Below, in pieces: positions 25,440-34,559 of a stretch of 64,000 nt of DNA. A program made the position numbers and the translations under genes. Positions within the stretch are counted from its first letter, which is position 1. Each line of letters opens with the position of its first letter. The stretch is from Hyphomonadaceae bacterium (GTDB lineage: Bacteria; Pseudomonadota; Alphaproteobacteria; Caulobacterales; Maricaulaceae), in NCBI GenBank assembly GCA_013001295.1, contig JABDMW010000028.1, positions 181,382-245,381 of the forward strand. The letters are read 5' to 3'. The notes beneath the pieces were generated by a model that searched no databases, was not told the origin of the DNA, and saw only the letters and a program-made list of their open reading frames with translations.

Positions 25440-26660
25440 ATGTTACGTTCAACCAGCCTTGTTTTGTCCGTTATTCTCATCGCCCCCTTGGCGAGCGCAC
25501 AAATCGCTGATCCGTCACAGCTTGAACAATTAGCAGAGCAGCAAAAACAAGCTGAGGCTCAGGCTGAAGAGCTTTCCAAAAAACAAAAAGAAATCAAAAA
25601 AGAAATCAAAGGCTTGCGCGGCGATCTGGTCAAAGCCACAGCCCAAAGCCGCGGATATGAAAAGGCCGAAGCAGAGGCTCGAAGTAAATTGGGAGCCCTG
25701 CAATACGAACAGAGCCAATTGAAAGACAACATCGAGAAAGACAGGTTGCTATCGACCGACCTTTTGGCAGCGTTACAGCGTATCGAGCGGCGACCCCCGC
25801 CCGCGCTTTTGGTGTCCGCTCAAAACGCCACCGATGCCGCGCGTGCCGCGGGTTTAATTGCGCATTTAAATACGACATTGAATGCCAAAACGGATCTCAT
25901 GAAAACGCGGCTGACCGAGCTTGATATTCTAAAATCGGCAATTGAAGCCAACCGGTCCGAAATACAATCTCATGCTGACGAAGTTGCCAATCGATTGCGG
26001 GGCATCAAATCCGTGATTTCTAAAAAGTCTTCTTTGAACAGTCAGCTCGATAAAGACCGTAAGAAAAAAATCGAGGAAGCAGAAAAACTGGCCTCAGAAG
26101 CCGAGACATTGCGTGAACTTATTCGCAGTTTCGAAGAACGCGCGGATGATGTGGCGCCAAGATTGAAGCCCGATCCGGGCGCTGTTTTGCCCAATCCGCA
26201 AGTCAAACCCAGAAAAGGAACACCTGCGCCCGTGTATGTGCCGTCCAGTGGCGCAAGGTTCGCAGATGCCCGCGGATCGCTCCCTCTTCCCGTTTTCGGA
26301 ACGCTTTCAAAAAAATTCGGGGCACGTCTCGCCGGCGGCGGTCGCACGAAAGGCGTCATTTTGAAAACGGCAAAAAAAGCACAGGTCGTCGCTCCCTTCC
26401 CGGGTCGCGTCGAATTTTCAGGCGAATTTAACGATGATAATGTTGTTATCCTTAATGTGGGCAATGGATATTTCATTGTTATGACCGGTTTAGGCGAAAC
26501 CTTCGCCTCGCCGGGTGATTCCATAGCCGGCGGCGAACCTCTCGGGCTCATGCCATCCGCCAAATCATCCAAACCTGAACTGTTTATGGAATTTCGCAAA
26601 GATCGGTCCAGTATAGACCCCGCACCTTGGATTGGCACTGCTCTTGCACGGGCACGCTAG
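25440..26660 (+). CDS. EnvC-like murein hydrolase activator
   Basis: 406 aa periplasmic protein that in the EnvC/NlpD group switches on amidases at the division site. A signal peptide (MLRSTSLVLSVILIAPLASA) is followed by a long coiled coil (about 22-230, with QLEQLAEQQKQAEAQAEEL), a Pro-rich linker, and a C-terminal LytM/M23 fold (about 285-400). The zinc ligands are gone: the usual H-x-G-x-D region is GRTKGVILKT and the H-x-H region is LFMEFRKD. It is therefore an activator, not an enzyme. The ribosome site is weak (A-rich). Confidence 0.9.
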   Translation: MLRSTSLVLSVILIAPLASAQIADPSQLEQLAEQQKQAEAQAEELSKKQKEIKKEIKGLRGDLVKATAQSRGYEKAEAEARSKLGALQYEQSQLKDNIEKDRLLSTDLLAALQRIERRPPPALLVSAQNATDAARAAGLIAHLNTTLNAKTDLMKTRLTELDILKSAIEANRSEIQSHADEVANRLRGIKSVISKKSSLNSQLDKDRKKKIEEAEKLASEAETLRELIRSFEERADDVAPRLKPDPGAVLPNPQVKPRKGTPAPVYVPSSGARFADARGSLPLPVFGTLSKKFGARLAGGGRTKGVILKTAKKAQVVAPFPGRVEFSGEFNDDNVVILNVGNGYFIVMTGLGETFASPGDSIAGGEPLGLMPSAKSSKPELFMEFRKDRSSIDPAPWIGTALARAR

Positions 26661-26798
26661 AAAACCGAAGACCTGTATCAAGTGTTCCTGATGTTAACAG
26701 ATATTTCATTTGGACATCAGGGTCGTTTCAGGTCAATATAGGTTAGATGCAGCCTTTTGGATTGCAGGATGAAACCCCGAAGAAACGGAGACAAACTC

Positions 26799-28133
26799 GT
26801 GAAATATATACTGCCTACGATCGGAGTCGTCGCCGCGAGCGCTTTATTTGCATTTTCGACAACCAATCAGAACGCCATAGCAGTAGAAAAATCTAGTCAC
26901 GAACAGACTTTTGAACAATTAGATCTTTTCGCTGACGTTCTCGCGCGTGTCCGCAATGACTATGTGGTTCCCGTTGATAATGGCGAACTGATTGATGATG
27001 CCATTAACGGCATGCTCCAGGCACTTGATCCACACTCCAGTTATGTCTCTCCAGACCGGTTTGAGGATTTACAGGTTTCAACCTCCGGTGAATATGGCGG
27101 TCTGGGCATGGAAGTCACCATGGAAGACGGCGTTGTCAAAGTCGTTGCCCCGATTGATGAAACGCCGGCCAAAAAAGCCGGGATTAAATCCGGTGATTAT
27201 TTGACTGCGATTGATGGAGAATCCATTTTGGGATTAAGCCTTAACGAAGCCGTCGATAATATGCGCGGCAAGCCAGGCGAACCCATTACGGTCACTGTTG
27301 TTCGCAAAGGCGAAGATCCTCTCGACATCACAATGACTCGTGAAATTATCAAGCGGATTGTTGTCCGCCACCGTGTTGAAGACGGATTTGGTTATTTACG
27401 GATTTCGCAGTTCAACGAAAAGACCATGGATTCTTTGGAAGCGTCTGTGAAGGCGTTGAAAAAAGAATTGGGCGGTCGCATTCCAGGTGTCATTTTGGAC
27501 CTACGCGGCAATCCCGGTGGATTGCTTGACCAGTCTATCAAAGTTTCAAGCGCCTTCCTCGATGGCGGCGAAGTTGTTTCCACACGTGGACGCCATACGG
27601 CCGATACGGAGCGCTACAACGCGCAACGTGGCGAGCTCCTCAAAGGTATCCCTGTTGTGGTCCTGATTGACGGTGCATCTGCATCCGCATCAGAGATTGT
27701 AGCAGGCGCCATTCAAGATCGTGGTCGCGGCCTGCTGATCGGCATGACATCCTTTGGTAAAGGCTCTGTGCAGTCGGTTATTCCCTTAAGGAACGGGCGT
27801 GACGGCGCTCTTAGGTTGACGACAGCGCGGTATTATACGCCATCCGGTCGCTCAATCCAGGGCACAGGTATCACCCCGGACATTGCAATTTCATATGCAT
27901 TGGATGACGGGGAAGGCAATGAGAACGGCGGTATCCGCGAATCTGATTTACCAAACTCTATCCTGAATGAAAAAGAAAAATTAGAAGCTGAAAACGGCGA
28001 TGCCGAAGAAGAATTGAGCGTCGAGTATCCACCTGAAGGATTTGATGTTGAAGATGATTTCCAATTGCAACGGGCACTTGAAATCCTGAAAACCGGCTCA
28101 TATACGCAACTGCTCGCATCGGCCAAAGGCTAA
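26799..28133 (+). CDS. ctpA: S41 family C-terminal processing peptidase, first copy
   Basis: Periplasmic serine protease of 444 aa that trims C-termini of envelope proteins. GTG at 26799 is preferred because GGAG (26787-26790) lies 8 nt upstream and the product starts with a neat signal anchor (MKYILPTIGVVAASALFAFS). ATG at 26769 would add ten basic residues. Order: S41 N-terminal helices with LDPHSSYVSPD, PDZ domain (GLGMEV to DPLDITM), and catalytic core with LDLRGNPGG, nucleophile Ser in GASASASE and Lys in FGKGSVQ. The C-terminus is acidic. It pairs with a second copy 18 nt downstream. Confidence 0.93.
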   Translation: MKYILPTIGVVAASALFAFSTTNQNAIAVEKSSHEQTFEQLDLFADVLARVRNDYVVPVDNGELIDDAINGMLQALDPHSSYVSPDRFEDLQVSTSGEYGGLGMEVTMEDGVVKVVAPIDETPAKKAGIKSGDYLTAIDGESILGLSLNEAVDNMRGKPGEPITVTVVRKGEDPLDITMTREIIKRIVVRHRVEDGFGYLRISQFNEKTMDSLEASVKALKKELGGRIPGVILDLRGNPGGLLDQSIKVSSAFLDGGEVVSTRGRHTADTERYNAQRGELLKGIPVVVLIDGASASASEIVAGAIQDRGRGLLIGMTSFGKGSVQSVIPLRNGRDGALRLTTARYYTPSGRSIQGTGITPDIAISYALDDGEGNENGGIRESDLPNSILNEKEKLEAENGDAEEELSVEYPPEGFDVEDDFQLQRALEILKTGSYTQLLASAKG

Positions 28134-28151
28134 AGGATACATATCAATCTT

Positions 28152-29489
28152 ATGGCTCTTTCGCTCAAACAGGCAGGAAAACTGACCGGACTGACCTTGC
28201 TTGGCACAGTTCTCGGTTTATCTGCGGGTACCTTCGCCTCATCAAAACCATCAAATAAGTCAGAAACCTATGACCAGTTGGTTTTATTCGCGGACGTTTT
28301 GAGCCGGGTCCAAAACGATTATGTTGAAGAAGTTGAAAGTCCGGAACTTGTTGAAAACGCATTGAACGGCGTCTTGCAATCGCTGGACCCCCATTCACGT
28401 TATGTACCGCCTGCGGCATTTGAAAAGCAGCAGGAACGGGCCCGTCGCGAATATGGTGGTCTGGGAATCGAAGTGTCGATGGAAAGCGGCTTCGTCAAAG
28501 TCAATTACGCCAATCAAGGCGCACCTGCTTCTCGCGCAGGTATCGTTGCCGGTGATTTGATCACTCACGTCGAAGGCGTCAGCGTCGAAGGTAAAACCCT
28601 TAATCAAGCGGTTGAGAAAATGCGCGGGCTGGCAGGGGATCCGATTAAAATTACCGTTAAAAGTGTCGACCGTGCACCCCGCGAAATTACTGTTGTTCGG
28701 GAAGTGGTTCAGGGCCGCGCTGTACGACATCGTATACTTGAAGGCCTTGGCTATATTTATCTTGAAACCTTCAATAACGAAAATGTGGCCCGCGATCTGG
28801 CCGAAGCGATCGATCTTTTGGAAAAGGAAAATAATGCCCCTCTTCCAGGTCTCATTCTTGATATTCGCAATAACGGCGGCGGTCTCCTTGATCAAAGTGT
28901 CGATGTCAGTGGTCATTTCTTGAGCGGAGGCGAAGTCGTATCGGTACGCGGGCGCAAAGATGACGATATTGATCGTTATCACGCCAAACACGGCCAGAAA
29001 CTGGCCGGTGTTCCCATGATCGTGCTCATCAACGGAAATTCCGCGTCCGCATCAGAAATTGTCGCCGGCGCTTTGCAAGACCGCGGCCGCGCCCTCGTCG
29101 TTGGTACGCCAACCTTTGGCAAAGGATCGGTTCAATCGGTATATCCATTGCGCGGCGGTAAAGAAGGTGCGCTGCGCCTGACAACTGCACGATATTTCAC
29201 GCCTGCGGGCAGTTCCATTCAAGGTCTGGGTATTAAGCCGGATGTTTGGGTGGAATCCTTTCCGGACGATGGGAAAAAACGTATCCGGATCAGCGAATCC
29301 AGTCTCCCGCATGCTCTTGATGCCATCATTAAGAAAACCGAAGGCGACGATCAAAAAGAAAAAAAGATAAAAAAGCTATATCCGCCAGAAGACTGGCCTG
29401 AAGATAAGGATTTCCAAATTGAACAGGCTGTTAAAATTCTGAAAAGTACCGACTTCAAGACCCGACTTCGTCAGGCCTTTAACGACTGA
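28152..29489 (+). CDS. S41 family C-terminal processing peptidase, second copy
   Basis: 445 aa paralogue of the upstream gene, with the same order: signal anchor (1-30), LDPHSRYVPPA, PDZ (GLGIEV to PREITVV), and catalytic core LDIRNNGGG, Ser in NSASASE, Lys in FGKGSVQ. Catalytic residues are intact in both copies, so this is not a dead duplicate. The PDZ and C-terminal parts differ most, which suggests different substrates or partners. The C-terminal tail is Lys-rich rather than purely acidic. Probably co-transcribed with envC-ctpA. Confidence 0.92.
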   Translation: MALSLKQAGKLTGLTLLGTVLGLSAGTFASSKPSNKSETYDQLVLFADVLSRVQNDYVEEVESPELVENALNGVLQSLDPHSRYVPPAAFEKQQERARREYGGLGIEVSMESGFVKVNYANQGAPASRAGIVAGDLITHVEGVSVEGKTLNQAVEKMRGLAGDPIKITVKSVDRAPREITVVREVVQGRAVRHRILEGLGYIYLETFNNENVARDLAEAIDLLEKENNAPLPGLILDIRNNGGGLLDQSVDVSGHFLSGGEVVSVRGRKDDDIDRYHAKHGQKLAGVPMIVLINGNSASASEIVAGALQDRGRALVVGTPTFGKGSVQSVYPLRGGKEGALRLTTARYFTPAGSSIQGLGIKPDVWVESFPDDGKKRIRISESSLPHALDAIIKKTEGDDQKEKKIKKLYPPEDWPEDKDFQIEQAVKILKSTDFKTRLRQAFND

Positions 29490-29560
29490 TTCATCGAATT
29501 TACTCATTATTCTAGCGTAATTTTAATGGCGTTTTCGCCTTACACGCGATAAGCAAAGTT

Positions 29561-30778
29561 ATGGCTGGACCTATCCGCAGACAATCCCGCAAAATGCCTT
29601 CTGTAAAGAAACACGGGCTCAGTGCATTTCTCGTTTTGCTTATCTTTGGCGTCGCCGCTTTCGCTGTTGTCAATTTTCAAGAATCCGATGAAACGCAAAA
29701 TGCGGTAACCGGCCCTGAAATAACGCTCCCCAAACAAATCGCTCCGGATCCAGGGCCTGCAGAAACAGCGCTTCCAGACCTTTTGGCAGCGGATAACATT
29801 CCGTTGGATGAAAATCCGACCGAGAATATTGCATTGATCGGCGCACCTGATACGACTGCTCCGATAACGGGTCCGCGCCCGCCCGATACGGGCTCGGAAC
29901 CCGCGCCCGGCTCTAAAACAATATTGATTGATGGCAGCCCTATTCAAGACAGCGGCGCCTCTCTGAACACCTCAGCCCCGCTTACCAGAGCGCCCATTCA
30001 GGGCCTGAGCCGGACTTCACCCTTTGGACAGGTTCCGCATCCGGCCACTGACGGACGCACGGCCTATAAAAGTTATGCAAAACCGTTTACGCCCGCGAGC
30101 GGAAAGTCACATATTGCTCTCGTTGTAGGTGGCCTTGGCGTAAATTCCATTGTCACCCGCCGTGCGATCAGCGAGCTGCCCGGTGAAGTGACTTTGTCAT
30201 TCGCGGCCGATACGCCGGATTTGCAAACCTGGGTCAATCAAGCCCGTGCCCGTGGGCATGAGGTCATGATCGAAGTCCCGATGGAAAGTACAAACTTCGA
30301 TCCCCTGGAACCGGGGGCCGTTTACACCTTGATGTCGTCAGGCCCTGACAGTGAAAATATCCGCAATCTCGACTATCTTCTCAGCCGGGCCGAAGGCTAT
30401 TTCGCAGTTACAAATTATGGCGGCGATAAATTAATCAAAAGCGAAAAGACATTAACGTCCATTCTGACCCATATGGGCGATGCCGGTCTTGGATTTCTAT
30501 ATGACGGAATTGCATCCGGGTCGCGCGTTGATACGCTTGGCAATGCGGTCGGACTAAAAACCGTCAGCGCACAATCCTTGCTAGACGCGGACATTCAAAA
30601 CCGAAGCACGGTCCGATCTAAAATCTCAACTTTACGCGATGGCACATCCGTCAAAGTTCCGATTGGAATGGGTTTTTCCTATGGCAGCACCATTGACGGG
30701 ATAAAGGACTGGATCTTGAACAAGCCGGCCAATATCGAGCTCGCGCCGGCATCATTTGCTATGATTCAAAATAAATAA
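29561..30778 (+). CDS. divergent polysaccharide deacetylase family protein (YibQ-like)
   Basis: 405 aa. The N-terminus has a basic stretch and one membrane helix (about 19-38, HGLSAFLVLLIFGVAAFAVV), then a ~130-residue Pro/Thr-rich linker, so the domain sits in the periplasm. The C-terminal 240 residues are the YibQ-type deacetylase fold: IALVVGGLGVN, ISELPGEVTLSFA, GHEVMIEVPME and the YFAVTNYGG segment. Its biochemical role is unsettled. It usually neighbours envC and ctpA, consistent with cell-wall work. The stop overlaps the rppH start by one base (TAATG). Confidence 0.88.
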   Translation: MAGPIRRQSRKMPSVKKHGLSAFLVLLIFGVAAFAVVNFQESDETQNAVTGPEITLPKQIAPDPGPAETALPDLLAADNIPLDENPTENIALIGAPDTTAPITGPRPPDTGSEPAPGSKTILIDGSPIQDSGASLNTSAPLTRAPIQGLSRTSPFGQVPHPATDGRTAYKSYAKPFTPASGKSHIALVVGGLGVNSIVTRRAISELPGEVTLSFAADTPDLQTWVNQARARGHEVMIEVPMESTNFDPLEPGAVYTLMSSGPDSENIRNLDYLLSRAEGYFAVTNYGGDKLIKSEKTLTSILTHMGDAGLGFLYDGIASGSRVDTLGNAVGLKTVSAQSLLDADIQNRSTVRSKISTLRDGTSVKVPIGMGFSYGSTIDGIKDWILNKPANIELAPASFAMIQNK

Positions 30779-31275
30779 TGACGACCAGTCGTGACCCAAA
30801 CGATTACCGTGCCTGTGTTGGCGTCGTTTTATTCAATAAAAACAGAGAGGTTTTTCTGGGTCATCGCAATGGCGCCATCGGCGACTATGTCTGGCAATTC
30901 CCGCAAGGCGGTATGGATAAAGGCGAGGCACCGCGCGAAGCGGCGCTGCGGGAGTTGCAGGAAGAAACCGGAGTTTTGCCATCGCAGGTTACCGAATTGG
31001 GATCAACCGATGACTGGCTATACTATGAGTTTCCGACTGATTTTAAACATTCGGAAAAAGCCCGTGGCAAGATAGGCCAGCGTCAAAAATGGTTTGCTTT
31101 TCTACTACAAGGGTCGGACGATCAAATTGATCTCGAAGCTGATGATGAGGTGGAGTTCTCGGATTGGCGTTGGGGAACCCTCAAAGGAGCCGTTGACCTG
31201 ATTGTGCCGTTCAAACGCAACGTATATGAACGTATTGCCTGCGAATTTGAAGCCTTTTCAAAGCCACACGAATAG
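30778..31275 (+). CDS. rppH: RNA pyrophosphohydrolase (Nudix)
   Basis: 165 aa cytosolic Nudix hydrolase that removes pyrophosphate from mRNA 5' ends and so triggers decay. The Nudix box runs G44 to G65 with E50, R58-E59 and E62-E63 in register. YRACVGVVLFN, WQFPQGGMDKGE and KWFAFLL are RppH/IalA marks. It starts inside the stop of the previous gene (TAATG), so translation is coupled. Confidence 0.95.
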   Translation: MTTSRDPNDYRACVGVVLFNKNREVFLGHRNGAIGDYVWQFPQGGMDKGEAPREAALRELQEETGVLPSQVTELGSTDDWLYYEFPTDFKHSEKARGKIGQRQKWFAFLLQGSDDQIDLEADDEVEFSDWRWGTLKGAVDLIVPFKRNVYERIACEFEAFSKPHE

Positions 31276-31289
31276 CTTACCCCAATCGC

Positions 31290-32591
31290 ATGGAGCAATC
31301 CTTTAAAAACCGCTACGCCATGGCTTTCGTATTGATCACAGTGATGATCAATTCCATCGGTTTTGGGATTATTATTCCCGTCCTCCCGGACCTGGTTCGC
31401 GAGCTTAAGCCGGAAACGCCAGAACACGAGCTTGGTCGGTATATGGCCGGCATGACTTTCGTCTTCGCGATTATGCAGTTCGTCTTTATGCCGATCATAG
31501 GTGCCTTGTCTGACAAATATGGTCGGCGACCGATCATGCTTTTGTCCTTGTTCGGATTGTCCCTGGATTATTTCTTACTGGCTTTCGCTCCGTTCATATT
31601 TTTGCTCTTTGTTGCCCGCGCTATATCCGGCGCACTCGGCGCAACGTTTTCAACGGCCAACGCCTATATCGCCGATATCAGCCCGCCCGAAACCCGAGCG
31701 CAAAATTTTGCGTTGGTCGGCGCGGCCTTTGGCGTTGGTTTCATGATCGGGCCGGCTATCGGTGGCATCCTCGGAGATCCTGAAAAATTCTTGGGATCAA
31801 TTGCTAATCCAAGACTCCCCTTCTTCGCAGCGGGAGTTTTATGTCTGCTCAATTTTACTTTGGGATTTTTCGTGTTGCCCGAAACCCATAAGCTGAAAAA
31901 CCGTCGCGAGTTTAAATGGTCGAGGGCCAATCCAATTGGCGCCCTGAATTCACTTCGCAATATTTCAAATGCCAAAGGCTTGATATTTGTCTTATTTCTC
32001 CTTGCCGCAGCGCACACCGTTTATCCCACGACCTATACAATTTCCACACAGGTCAAACTTGGATGGACATCGGGCGATGTTGGCATGTCACTGCTGGCAT
32101 TTGGCATTGCCAGTTTTATTGTGCAAGCGGGCATAATCCGGGTTGTTCTCCCGAGAACCGGATTATTTTGGGGCGGAACGATTGGCATGATTGCGGCAAT
32201 TATTGCCTATGCAGGCATGGGTTTTGCCAATGCGGGATGGGTGATTTATTTTATGGGTATCTTTGCGGCGCTCGCCGGGTTTTATAACCCGGCACTCACC
32301 AACATGATGTCGAGCCGCGTTTCCGAGAGTGAGCAAGGTGAATTGCAAGGCGCGATAGGTGCGGCTCAAGGGTTGGCGTTAATCGCCGGGCCCCTGATAA
32401 TGGGGCCGGCATTTGAAATTTTTGCCAAGGAAGGCACGTCATATTATCAACCGGGCGCACCGTTTTTGGCAGCCGCCCTCTTGTCTGTTCTCTCAATCAT
32501 GACTTTCTTTATCGTCACCACGAAAGAAGACAGAACACGCATACTGCCAACAGCGGCGTCTGTGCCACCCTCGGCGGAATTGGGTGAATAA
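31290..32591 (+). CDS. MFS transporter, TetA-like drug:proton antiporter family
   Basis: 433 aa inner-membrane protein with twelve predicted helices. The MFS motif A between helices 2 and 3 reads GALSDKYGRRP, and motif C-like GPAIGGILGD lies in helix 5, as in the 12-helix TCR/Tet subfamily. The substrate is unknown; family membership does not prove tetracycline export. It lies 14 nt after rppH with no clear ribosome site; a second ATG at 31320 is possible. A small AGCTG/CAGCT hairpin at 32602-32616 may end transcription. Confidence 0.88.
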   Translation: MEQSFKNRYAMAFVLITVMINSIGFGIIIPVLPDLVRELKPETPEHELGRYMAGMTFVFAIMQFVFMPIIGALSDKYGRRPIMLLSLFGLSLDYFLLAFAPFIFLLFVARAISGALGATFSTANAYIADISPPETRAQNFALVGAAFGVGFMIGPAIGGILGDPEKFLGSIANPRLPFFAAGVLCLLNFTLGFFVLPETHKLKNRREFKWSRANPIGALNSLRNISNAKGLIFVLFLLAAAHTVYPTTYTISTQVKLGWTSGDVGMSLLAFGIASFIVQAGIIRVVLPRTGLFWGGTIGMIAAIIAYAGMGFANAGWVIYFMGIFAALAGFYNPALTNMMSSRVSESEQGELQGAIGAAQGLALIAGPLIMGPAFEIFAKEGTSYYQPGAPFLAAALLSVLSIMTFFIVTTKEDRTRILPTAASVPPSAELGE

Positions 32592-32621
32592 ATGGGAATT
32601 TAGCTGGGTTGCAGCTTTTCA

Positions 32622-33104
32622 TCACTCAAGCAAGGCGGCCATTTTGTCGAAGGCCATGCCCCATCCACCTGCTCCTGGAGATGCCGCAGGCACGCCAATA
32701 TGAATCATCTTCATGTTGGTTTTGCCGTTCTTTTCGGTTAACTCAACAATTATCTCAGTGACCTCCGGCTGTCCAGGCGGCATGCCGAGGCTTGCAGGCG
32801 ACAGGAGATTACCGTCCGGGTCGCACATGCTTTCCGTGTAAACGAGCTTGGTCGGCGCATTGATTTCCTTGTATTCACCCGTAAACCACATCTGCATTGT
32901 CTGGTCGCCGCGCTGCATTTCCATACATATTTTTCGATGCCCACCGACGGTCACATCCATTTCAGCAACGGGAATTTTCGCACCCTTGGGTCCGTACCAT
33001 TTTTGAAACAAATTTGGGTCCGTCCACATATCCCAAATGGTCTCTATGCTCGCGTCGAATTCGCGTTCTATCATCACCCATTTATTGTCGTCGTTATTCG
33101 CCAT
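32622..33104 (-). CDS. SRPBCC (AHSA1-type) domain protein
   Basis: 160 aa cytosolic protein with the START/AHSA1 hydrophobic-cavity fold: EREFDASIETIWDMWTDP at the start, KWYGPKG, GGHRKICMEMQ, FTGEYKEI and a C-terminal amphipathic helix GGWGMAFDKMAALLE. The ligand is unknown. Its start overlaps the end of the ArsR gene by 11 nt; ArsR plus SRPBCC pairs are widespread in proteobacteria, and the regulator probably controls both. Confidence 0.88.
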   Translation of the reverse strand: MANNDDNKWVMIEREFDASIETIWDMWTDPNLFQKWYGPKGAKIPVAEMDVTVGGHRKICMEMQRGDQTMQMWFTGEYKEINAPTKLVYTESMCDPDGNLLSPASLGMPPGQPEVTEIIVELTEKNGKTNMKMIHIGVPAASPGAGGWGMAFDKMAALLE

Positions 33105-33450
33105 CTTTTGGCTCCTTAATTTCGTTTATGGCCTTGTCCATTCGAGAAAACCGTACCTCCCACGTCTGCCGACACTCATCTGTCCACCTGGACGCAATAG
33201 TCAGTCCCCCAGGCTGTAGCGCAACCGGTCGGTATTGAGCCGATCTACTTCGTTCGACGAGACCCGCGCGTTCCAATATTTTGATATGGTGGGTGATAGC
33301 CGGCAGCGTCATGTCGAACGGTTCCGCAAGCTGGTTCACAGTCGCTGCATTTTCAGCTAACCTTTCAATGATGGCCCGCCGTGTTGGATTGGCAAGCGCG
33401 GCAAATGTCCGGTCGAGCTGTTCTGATCTGAGTATGTCTCTTATTTGCAT
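33094..33450 (-). CDS. ArsR/SmtB-family transcriptional regulator
   Basis: 118 aa winged-helix repressor. ALANPTRRAIIERLAE is the family helix, and the recognition helix lies in FDMTLPAITHHIKILERAGLV, followed by the wing. No Cys-x-Cys metal site is visible, so it is not an obvious metal sensor. It is first in a two-gene unit with the SRPBCC gene. The AT-rich 30 nt upstream (33451-33480) probably hold its promoter and operator, although no clean palindrome was found there. Confidence 0.92.
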   Translation of the reverse strand: MQIRDILRSEQLDRTFAALANPTRRAIIERLAENAATVNQLAEPFDMTLPAITHHIKILERAGLVERSRSAQYRPVALQPGGLTIASRWTDECRQTWEVRFSRMDKAINEIKEPKDGE

Positions 33451-33481
33451 ATTATCTTATTTAAAGAATCATTTAATTTAA

Positions 33482-34348
33482 TCAACGTTTAAATACAAAT
33501 TTTTGATCAGGGGCTGATATAGTTATTATGGCAATTTCCGGCGGGGCTCTGAACCGGGCCGGGAGAATAGAGGTTCCAATCCCTGCCGTGACATATACCG
33601 GGATATTTTTGTATCTGAGTTTACCATACGCAAAATCCGGCCCAATGTCCGTCGCGGTCACGCGCCTACCGTAAAACGGCAAGTTAATTTGCCCGCCATG
33701 TGTATGGCCTGTGAGGGCAAGAGTGGTCGACGCAGGCAAGTATTTAAAACTATCCGGCGAATGCATGAAGGCTATTGTCCGTTCCGAACCGCAACCCTTA
33801 AAAACCGCTGTATTGATTTCTCCGGTCCACGAATCCGGCAGCCCAATCAGGCAGAAATCCAAACCTTCGTTTTTCATCATTTCATGAGCATTGTCCAAAA
33901 CTTTGACGCCCGCCCGGGTCAACATGCCTGAAATTCCGTCACCATCATACCAATCGTCGTGATTGCCGAGAGACGCGTAAGTGCCTAATGGAGCGGAAAT
34001 TCCTGAGAGTTTCTGCATGCCCGCCTTAATTTCTGCATTAAATTCGTTGGAACGATCTATGGCTTTATCGTGTCCACTGACAAAATCACCGGCAATCAGT
34101 ACGAGATCCGGTGACTCGGCGTTGATTTGGTCAACAATATGCGCGACGCGGTCCGGATCCACATGCCATCCGCCAATATGAATGTCGGATATGAGCGCAA
34201 TCTTTAGCCGCGCACCGGTCCATCTAGGCTCGAGGAATTCGACATGCCTAACTTTGAGCGTTCTCGGCTCGATGAAAAATCCATAGAATAGACACAGCGT
34301 CGCCGTGAAGACGCCAAGAGCAAAAATTTTCAATATAAGAGACCACAT
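33482..34348 (-). CDS. membrane-anchored calcineurin-like metallophosphoesterase (YkuE-like)
   Basis: 288 aa. One N-terminal membrane helix (MWSLILKIFALGVFTATLCLFYGFF) places the catalytic domain outside the membrane. All dimetal motifs are present: ISDIHIGGWH, AGDFVSG, SLGNHDDW, and TGHTHGGQINLP near the C-terminus. Relatives act on phospholipid or UDP-sugar phosphoesters; the substrate here is unknown. It lies 31 nt downstream of the ArsR gene start on the opposite side, and may share little with it. Confidence 0.9.
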   Translation of the reverse strand: MWSLILKIFALGVFTATLCLFYGFFIEPRTLKVRHVEFLEPRWTGARLKIALISDIHIGGWHVDPDRVAHIVDQINAESPDLVLIAGDFVSGHDKAIDRSNEFNAEIKAGMQKLSGISAPLGTYASLGNHDDWYDGDGISGMLTRAGVKVLDNAHEMMKNEGLDFCLIGLPDSWTGEINTAVFKGCGSERTIAFMHSPDSFKYLPASTTLALTGHTHGGQINLPFYGRRVTATDIGPDFAYGKLRYKNIPVYVTAGIGTSILPARFRAPPEIAIITISAPDQKFVFKR

Positions 34349-34559
34349 ACGCGCTTGTTACCGCGCAACCCGGCAACAATACGTTAAAAATGAGGTATTT
34401 AGCAGGCAAGCTCTCTTCAGAATCTAACGTGACAATTGATTGTATCCAGTGCGAATATTTTCATTTATAGGAGATTTGAAGGCCTGAAGGATCGTCGCTA
34501 GAAGGCAATCACACGTTACCAAAATTTGTATTTTCACCTTTTCAGAGAGAAGAATTGAG

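Noticed and set aside
34349..34559. Possible SAM or SAH riboswitch before the homocysteine methyltransferase
   Set aside because: I could not fit the conserved core of any SAM or SAH class; only a short TTGTTACCG/CGGCAACAA hairpin is present at its left end.
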